A stretch of DNA of 64,000 nucleotides from Pristionchus mayeri (Eukaryota > Nematoda > Chromadorea > Rhabditida > Neodiplogasteridae): the NCBI GenBank assembly GCA_036245805.1, contig BTRK01000002.1:22871067-22935066 (forward strand), in the 5' to 3' direction. The translations under genes were made by a program, and so were the position numbers. Of the stretch, positions 58,442 through 64,000 are shown piece after piece (the stretch's first letter is position 1; every line of letters begins with the position of its first letter). The notes under the pieces were generated by a model, which had not been told where the DNA came from, did no database searches, and worked only from the letters and a program-made list of their open reading frames with translations.

Positions 58442-61400
58442 ATGATTTACCGACTTCTTCTCGTCTCATTCGCTGTGGAAGTTGTCATTGCCAGCAAGGA
58501 AGAGGCCGAGTTGATTCAGTGAGTCATCCATCTCCGTCAATCGATAATCTCTTAAGTGCAGGACTCTCATCGGGAACTACAGTACCCTCGTACGTCCAGT
58601 TCCCGATCCGAAACTGCCTCTCACTGTCTACATCAAGGTTCGATTGTGAGGAATAGGTGATGGAAGTGAGAGCAGAAGGAGGAATTCATCTACAGGTTCA
58701 TCTTCAACAGATCATCACTCTCGATATGAAAGATCAGACGATGGAGATGAATGCGTGGATTAGATATGTGAGTGTTGGCTAGTCATGGTGCAATCAAGTA
58801 CGAATACAGGAATGGAACGACTATCAATTACGATGGAATCCAGAGGACTACGGTTTGTATCTACACCAACTACTAACCAAAAATAACTTGAGGTAACATA
58901 ACGTCCATCCGAGTGAACGGGGGAGAAGAGAGCCAGATTTGGATGCCCGACATCATTCTGTGGAACAGGTTTCTTAAGAAATAGCGTACCATGCTGGAAT
59001 CAAATGCTGATAGTTTGAGCGAAGGCAAAAATCCTGATCACTAGACCACATAGAAAACGGTGTGTTCGTCTAGTTGTTGTTGGTTGAAGAGGGATTGTTA
59101 AAAAACGAAAAGTTTGTTCCGATGCCGGGAATCGAACCCCGGCCTTGCGGGTGAGAGCCGCAAACATAGTTGCCCACGCCGGCGGCGACCCCCATGAACC
59201 CCTATTCATGCTGGGGCGCTTCCCCCTCGATATGAGGGGGGAAGCGCCCCAGCATGTATAAGGGGGTCATGGTCCAAAATCGATTGGTAGGTCAATATTA
59301 GGTCAAGACTAGGTACCGTACCCAATCGATAGTACAGTACCCCAAGATACCGTATACCACTACCGTAACCCACGATTATCGCAAACTAACTTTATTTTTA
59401 AAAAGTCCTGGTACCGTATCCAATCGATTATGCAGTACCCAACTGACTACCGTAACCAAGTTCCTTGGGTCAGATCCAGTTCCTTGGGTCAAACATTTTT
59501 CTAAAAATCCTAAAACGAGCAAAATAATATTTTAAATTATCCTTCCGTATCCTTAATTAATGTAGAATCATTATGTAATCGATTTGGGATTTTTAGAAAA
59601 ATGTTTGACTTTTTTAGAAAAATGTTTGACCCAAGGAACTGGATCTGACCCAAGGAACTGGGCTACTGTAGTCAGTAGGGTCCTGTGGAATCGACTTGGC
59701 ACGGTACCAGGACTTTTTAAAAATAAAGTTAGTTTGCGATAATCGTGGGTTACGGTAGTGGTATACGGTATCTTGGGGTACTGTACTATCGATTGGGTAC
59801 GGTACCTAGTCTTGCCCTAATATTGACCTACCAATCGATTTTTGACCATGACCGCCTATGCATGCTGGGGCGCTTCCCCCCTCATATCGAGGGGGAAGCG
59901 CCCCAGCATGAATAGGGGTTCATGGTCTGAAAATACCTCGCCGCCAGTGTTGGGCAACTATGGCCGCAAATCATAACCACTAGACTACATCGGATTACAC
60001 TCTCTGCTTTTCTCAATGCATTGTTAATTGGTACTTTTGCAGTTGTGACGATGAGCATTTCGATTCTCGTTTCACAGTGAATGCAGTAGTCTACCACGAT
60101 GGAATGGTCAATTATATTCCACCTGGAGTGTTCAAGATTTCATGCAAGGTGAACGAATCACGATGATCTCTTCTTCCCTTTCAATCGGAATGCTTGACAA
60201 AGCGACACATCCGTGGACTTCCTAATACCATGTTGTCTCAATCAGGTGGACATCACTTGGTTTCCCTTCGACGAACAAGTTTGCTACATGCACGTGAGAT
60301 ATCTTCCACTTCTATGCTTCCCTAGACCTCTTCTTCTCCCTTATATCCTCTCTCTCAGTTCTCATCGTGGACATATCACAGAGGGGCCATCGATCTCCAA
60401 TTGGGAAGTAGCAGAGACGAGAGTGAGAGACTGCTCCTTCCTCTCTGATCTTTGATCTCTCTCAGAACCAGCCATGGACATATCGACGTTCGTGAAGAAC
60501 GGTCAGTGGCATTTAGTGAGTGCCCCCAGCTTCAGAGAGGAGGTTAGAATTGATCTTTGATCTTCTTCACCCTCCTCTTCCAGACAGTGTACACTTGCTG
60601 CCCCGAAGTGTATCCCTTCGTCCGGTTTTATGTTAGTTCATTTATTATGACTAATATGTAGCAAAGTTCGATTGTTTCTCTGTTGCGATGAGTTTGGAAA
60701 TGTTAAAAGATGCACTTGATACATCGGAAAATGAAAGAATGATCAAGAAGGGGGCGAATGTGGGTGTTTCTCCCCTTCTCCCTGCAGGTTCATCTCCGTC
60801 GTCGCACTCTGTACTACATCTTCAATGTGATCATCCCCTCTATCATCATCACTCTCATGACTCTCATCACTTTCATCCTCCCTCCACACGATATGAGCGA
60901 GAAGATCGGACACCGTATTCCCTCCCCCCTTTCCCCTTTATGATTCCCCCTGCAGAGACTACGGTAGTCCTCTCTGTCTCCTTCTTCCTCACTGTCATCT
61001 CTGAGATGATCCCTCGTACTTCCGAGTCCGTTCCCATCCTGGGTAGATCATCTCTTAGACCATGGATCGATCGATTCCCTTCAGGGATGTTCTTCTGTAC
61101 AGTCACTTGCATCGTCTCTTCTTCCGCAGCATTCACGATTATGGTGAGAAGAGAAGGGAAATGGAGTGAAGGAGTACTCGCAGGTGCTCAACTTGCGATA
61201 TCGTCAACCTGGAAACCACAATTTCTCCAAGGCAGTAAGATAGGCATTCGATGTTGTGGTTTCATTCGTTATCAGTTTCGTCGTGTCTTCTGCGAGTTTC
61301 TGCCCTGGTTGATGCTATTGAAGAGACCAGGGTACAAGTTCAGGTGGGATCAACCCTTGCAAATCAGTACACGATGAAGATTGCAGGAGTGGAAAGGCGA

Positions 61401-62207
61401 AGAGAGACGAGCCGAATGAGGTCGTCTGCGTCAAGGTCCCCCCCCCCTCTCAGGAAATGAAGTGGATTGGAGAGAATTTGCAGTGCACTGACGACTATGC
61501 CAATATTGCTGAAGCACCGAAAGCCAACGGGAATTTAGTGGAGAAGGTGGAGGGGGAGAGGGGGAGGAGGGGGGGGGGGGGAAGGAGGTGGGAAGAAGGA
61601 AACATCTCAGGAGACGACAACGAAGTCTCTCTTCCACGTTCTCGCACGAGTTCCCGCTGCGAGATTGAGTCTAGAGAGGAAGGTGAGAGGAGAGAAGAGG
61701 AGAGAGGGAAGGAGTACTCAGGTGGGACAGGGACTATTCCATCGGGATGGATCAGTCAAGTCGATCAAGGAACTACAGAGGGACAAATTCGTGAGTAGGA
61801 CGTACAATGAGATCAAGAATGCGAGTGAGTCTCAGTGGAGAGAAGAAGGAATGGGAGGGTATTTCAGAAGACGAGCCCACTATGGTTGGATTCTCCATTC
61901 TAGAGGCGTATATGGCCATCAATAAAAAGGTGACAGTTGAAGTAAAATATAAAGTAATCAATATTGTAAAGGTTGAATATCTGCGGAGTCTCCACAAGAA
62001 GAAGAAGGTGCGGCAGCATCTACAGGTGAGGAGAGAGAGAGAGAAGGGCGGAGGGGGGGGGGGACTCGATTGATCTCCCTCACTCAGGAAGAGTGGAAGT
62101 TCGCAGCGATGGCCTTCGATCGTTTCCTCCTCCTCATCTTCTCGGTGCAGATCACTGTCTCAGTGATTGGACTCATCTACTTCGCCCCCTACTTCGACGC
62201 TGTCTGA
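58442..62207 (+). CDS. Nicotinic acetylcholine receptor-type alpha subunit (Cys-loop channel)
   Basis: A pentameric ligand-gated channel subunit. Signal peptide MIYRLLLVSFAVEVVIAS, then extracellular segments (AWIRYEWNDYQLRWNPEDYG, WMPDIILWN, FDSRFTVNAVVYHDGMVNYI). The Cys-loop is CKVDITWFPFDEQVC, followed by FSSWTYHRGAIDL. The vicinal pair in TVYTCCPEVYPFV marks an alpha-type (agonist-binding) subunit. M1 is RRRTLYYIFNVIIPSIIITL. The pore segment TTVVLSVSFFLTVISEMIPR follows MSEKI (Glu-Lys typical of cation channels), M3 is MFFCTVTCIVSSSAAFTIMV, and M4 is FDRFLLLIFSVQITVSVIGL with YFAPYFDAV at the end. Order and motifs fit nematode acr/unc nAChR subunits. The M3-M4 loop (61.2-62.0 kb) is low-complexity and its exons are uncertain. 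An intron near 59-60 kb contains tRNA-Glu-derived sequences split by a foldback transposon. Confidence 0.87.
58985..59053 (-). pseudogene. Degenerate tRNA-Glu-like sequence
   Basis: The minus strand retains a tRNA-Glu 5' part (TGTGGTCTAGTGATCAGGAT) but the anticodon and T-arms are altered (GAATCAAATG replaces GAATCGAACC). It occupies the same relative position to the next tRNA copy as the TTC gene does in the xpf intron, suggesting that it came from the same duplicated pair. Confidence 0.65.
59118..59994 (-). pseudogene. tRNA-Glu (CTC) interrupted by a transposon
   Basis: 59118-59164 carries the T-arm, anticodon loop and half the anticodon stem, and 59963-59994 the rest (D-arm and 5' acceptor). 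Removing the insert and one copy of the 8-bp duplication gives a cloverleaf nearly identical to the intact gene at 39996-40066, with acceptor TCCGATG/CATCGGA preserved. The insert lies in the anticodon arm, so no functional tRNA is expected unless the element excises. Confidence 0.9.
59165..59962. mobile_element. hAT-like foldback/MITE element with 8-bp target duplication
   Basis: Terminal inverted repeats CATAGTTGCCCA/TGGGCAACTATG bound a 798-bp element, and GCCGCAAA is duplicated on both sides (59157-59164, 59963-59970). An 8-bp duplication is the hAT signature. Internally the two halves are long inverted repeats (for example CCAATCGATAGTACAGTACC and its complement). Each end contains its own hairpin built on CATGCTGGGGCGCTTCC/GGAAGCGCCCCAGCATG. 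No transposase frame is present. Confidence 0.9.
61569..61581. repeat. Poly-G tract in M3-M4 loop region
   Basis: A run of 13 G in GA-rich sequence; it breaks or lengthens any frame through this part of the nAChR loop, so it is probably intronic or marks an uncertain exon. Confidence 0.9.
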
Positions 62208-62448
62208 ATCACATCCTGTCCATGCGGAGACAATGGTCTTAACTATAGAATGCCTTGAAGATCTTAATGAATAAATCTATTGAATCGACGTCACAGACAT
62301 CGTAAAAGTGTGATTGTGATCAGAAAAAAAATGTATACGAAATTTATACAAACATGACATTAAAATATCAGATGTTCACAGTTGACAAGGTATCAAGCTC
62401 GAATCTTCTCAAGCTCGGCCGAAGAAACTTCCAAGAGATATCGATTTC

Positions 62449-63047
62449 CTATTCAGAATGAGAAGAGGAAGATGGGGAAGGAGGGGTCGAAGAGGAAGAG
62501 GAGGAGGAGGAGGATGGAGCATTGAAGGAAACTGCACTTCCATTTGAGTACAAATCGTAGATCCCCTGAAAGTTTAGATAGAGTATTTTGAATCGAATAG
62601 AATGCAAAATGATCTTGAAATAAACAAAAACCTTGCTATAAGAGTCGAAATCAGATTCGTCGCAGCTCTCCCAATTCAGTGTCGAGTTAGAGGGAATCGG
62701 TGAATGGGACTCTGAAATGATCGAGTGTTTCAATCGAAAGTAGGCATATGATAGGAGAATGAACAAACTGACCTCCTCTGGTGTTGATGGACTTTTCTGA
62801 GTGAGAGATAGACTGGGCGAGACGGGAGAACTCGTTGAATGATGCTCCGACCACTCCCAGAGACTGAAAGATTCCTTATGAAAATTCGCATTTTATATAT
62901 GTCCATGTAACGAAATACATTTCCATGGAAACCAAGTGAAAGTCTTTAAATGTGACCTCCAGCTCCTTCTTTGAATCCATTCTTGCTTCTCTCTTCCAGA
63001 TTCTTCTTCTCTCTCGATACGACCAAACGACGAATTCCTTCCTACGG
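62449..63047 (-). CDS. Serine-rich protein, unrecognised (5' end unresolved)
   Basis: Four exons join: KEFVVWSYRERRRIWKREAR with MDSKKELE (about 62957-63047), SLGVVGASFNEFSRLAQSIS with HSEKSINTRGG (about 62773-62865), ESHSPIPSNSTLNWESCDES with DFDSYSK (about 62633-62712), and GIYDLYSNGSAVSFNAPSSS followed by polyserine/proline ending SSSSHSE (62449-62567). The first two exons look amphipathic and helical, as in BAR-domain or sorting-nexin proteins, but I cannot assign the family. The polyserine tract derives from a TCC microsatellite. Upstream exons may lie between 63.05 and 63.5 kb but none was convincing. A start at MDSKKELE (62980) is possible. Confidence 0.5.
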
Positions 63048-63495
63048 GCAGAATCGGACTGATTGGAAGCAGGGACAGGAGGAGGGAAGACAAGAGGACT
63101 GCAAGGACAATGTTGTGATTGTCCATGCAGTTGTTTCTTTGATTATACCCGTAACTTACGTCTTCATTCTCACGTTGAATTGAGGAATGAGGTTGGAGTG
63201 AAGAAAGGAGAATGGAGATATCTCTCTACTAGACTGAGAGAAGGAGCAGGGAGGAAGAACGTCTCTGGAAGGAAGAGATCACAGATGGATCAAGATTGAA
63301 ATAGAAGTTGAACCATGGAGAAGGAATTCTAACCTGGGAAGTGAGAAATGGTTGCTGGAGTGATTGGAGATGAAGAGAGAAGAAGCGCAGTCCATTGTGA
63401 AGATTGTCTCAAGAAGACTGATATTTTCTCCTCAGTCAAGTCCTTATATATCATCTAGTCGGATGGATCTGTCATAAACTGTCGCATGCACGTTA

Positions 63496-64000
63496 TAATC
63501 ATAATCATAATCATTTATTCGAGCGTCAAGGCAGAGGCCTGTCGAACAATGCCAGTCTTCCATTCAGTCGGGTTTTCCCTGTATACGCGTTGCCAGTGTA
63601 CACCGTGTTCTTTAGTGAGTTCGTCTCTCCATCTGACTCTAGGTCGTCCAACGGGTCTTGTGCAATCCCACGGAAACCACTCGTACACTCTCTTGGACCA
63701 ACGATCATCGGTTAAGGTGGCTAGTCTCTCCGCCCATCTCCTCTTCCTTATCATTACTCGAACTCGGATATCGGTTAAAGGGACACGTTGAGACAGCGTT
63801 GCGTTTGATATTCGGTCCATTCGGCTTACTCCAATCATCTTGCGCATCATGTTTCTTTGAGCAACAATGAGCCGTTTTCTGTCTCTTGCTGTGGTGCTCC
63901 AAGTTTCACTTCCGTAAGTTAGCGAAGGCTCGACGCACATTCGGAAAAGGCGTACTTTCAGCCCAACGGCGCATCTCCGATTCGTAAAGAAGTTGATGAA
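63496..64000 (-). mobile_element. 3' end of RTE-like non-LTR retrotransposon
   Basis: The minus strand encodes the C-terminal end of a LINE polyprotein: LTYGSETWSTTARDRKRLIV, AQRNMMRKMIGVSRMDRI, RVMIRKRRWAERLATLTDDR and VGRPRVRWRDELTKE, ending ASALTLE. These motifs (TYGSETW, RMLG, RRW, GRPxxRWxDE) are characteristic of RTE-type reverse transcriptases in animals. The element ends in a short ATAATC microsatellite (63496-63519). The frame is intact to the window edge near 63940 with extension beyond, so the full element probably continues outside. Confidence 0.85.

Noticed and set aside
58259..58522. Upstream start for the nAChR subunit at 58259
   Set aside because: The later ATG at 58442 begins a clear signal peptide; the upstream part is polar and would bury it.

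Overview
This is eukaryotic nuclear DNA from a nematode. The evidence is a cuticle-collagen gene with a subtilisin-type cleavage site and Gly-X-Y blocks, many short exons with TTTTCAG-type 3' splice sites, three start codons that directly abut such a splice site (as expected for spliced-leader trans-splicing), and nematode-type neurotransmitter and chemosensory receptors. Intron sizes and a recurring intronic TACCGTA/TACAGTACC motif fit a diplogastrid such as Pristionchus, but that placement is inference. Gene models were assembled by eye by joining exons that extend family similarity, so outer boundaries are firmer than some internal junctions. Gene symbols follow C. elegans or human usage for recognised families.

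Layout. 0-5 kb: a GYF-like mini-protein and an SLC35E1-like transporter (both minus). 5.9-13.3 kb: smg-9 (minus), whose 2.8-kb intron holds a complete cuticle collagen on the same strand and whose other introns carry two inverted-repeat elements. 15.3-16.6 kb: an eIF4G-like MIF4G protein (minus). 16.9-22.1 kb: a secreted, histidine-rich protein (plus) with a 63-bp tandem repeat; emerin (emr-1) lies on the opposite strand in one of its introns. 23.3-27.1 kb: a mitochondrial pyrimidine-nucleotide carrier (minus). 28.8-30.1 kb: a broken mariner transposon. 32.1-33.7 kb: a small heat-shock protein followed by a membrane protein (plus). 34.5-38.0 kb: dbt-1, the branched-chain ketoacid dehydrogenase E2 (minus). 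38.3-49.5 kb: a very extended xpf gene (minus) whose introns hold inositol-phosphate synthase (plus), a small secreted protein gene (plus) and two tRNA-Glu genes. 50.8-52.3 kb: a 5'-truncated LINE between long direct repeats. 53.6-56.7 kb: a 7TM chemoreceptor-like gene with a tRNA-Gln in an intron (plus). 57-58 kb: a membrane RING protein and a serine-rich small gene (minus). 58.4-62.2 kb: a nicotinic-receptor-type alpha subunit (plus) with a tRNA-Glu gene split by a foldback transposon in one intron. 62.4-64 kb: a serine-rich gene and the 3' end of an RTE-like LINE (minus).

The most striking theme is genes within genes. Three host genes (smg-9, the His-rich gene, xpf) carry four protein-coding genes in introns, and tRNA genes sit in introns of three hosts. 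A second theme is abundant foldback or inverted-repeat DNA in introns, including one case where the insertion target is a tRNA gene with a clean 8-bp duplication. Functions are unrelated housekeeping ones (NMD, nucleotide excision repair, BCAA catabolism, inositol synthesis, nuclear envelope, translation); no functional cluster is evident.
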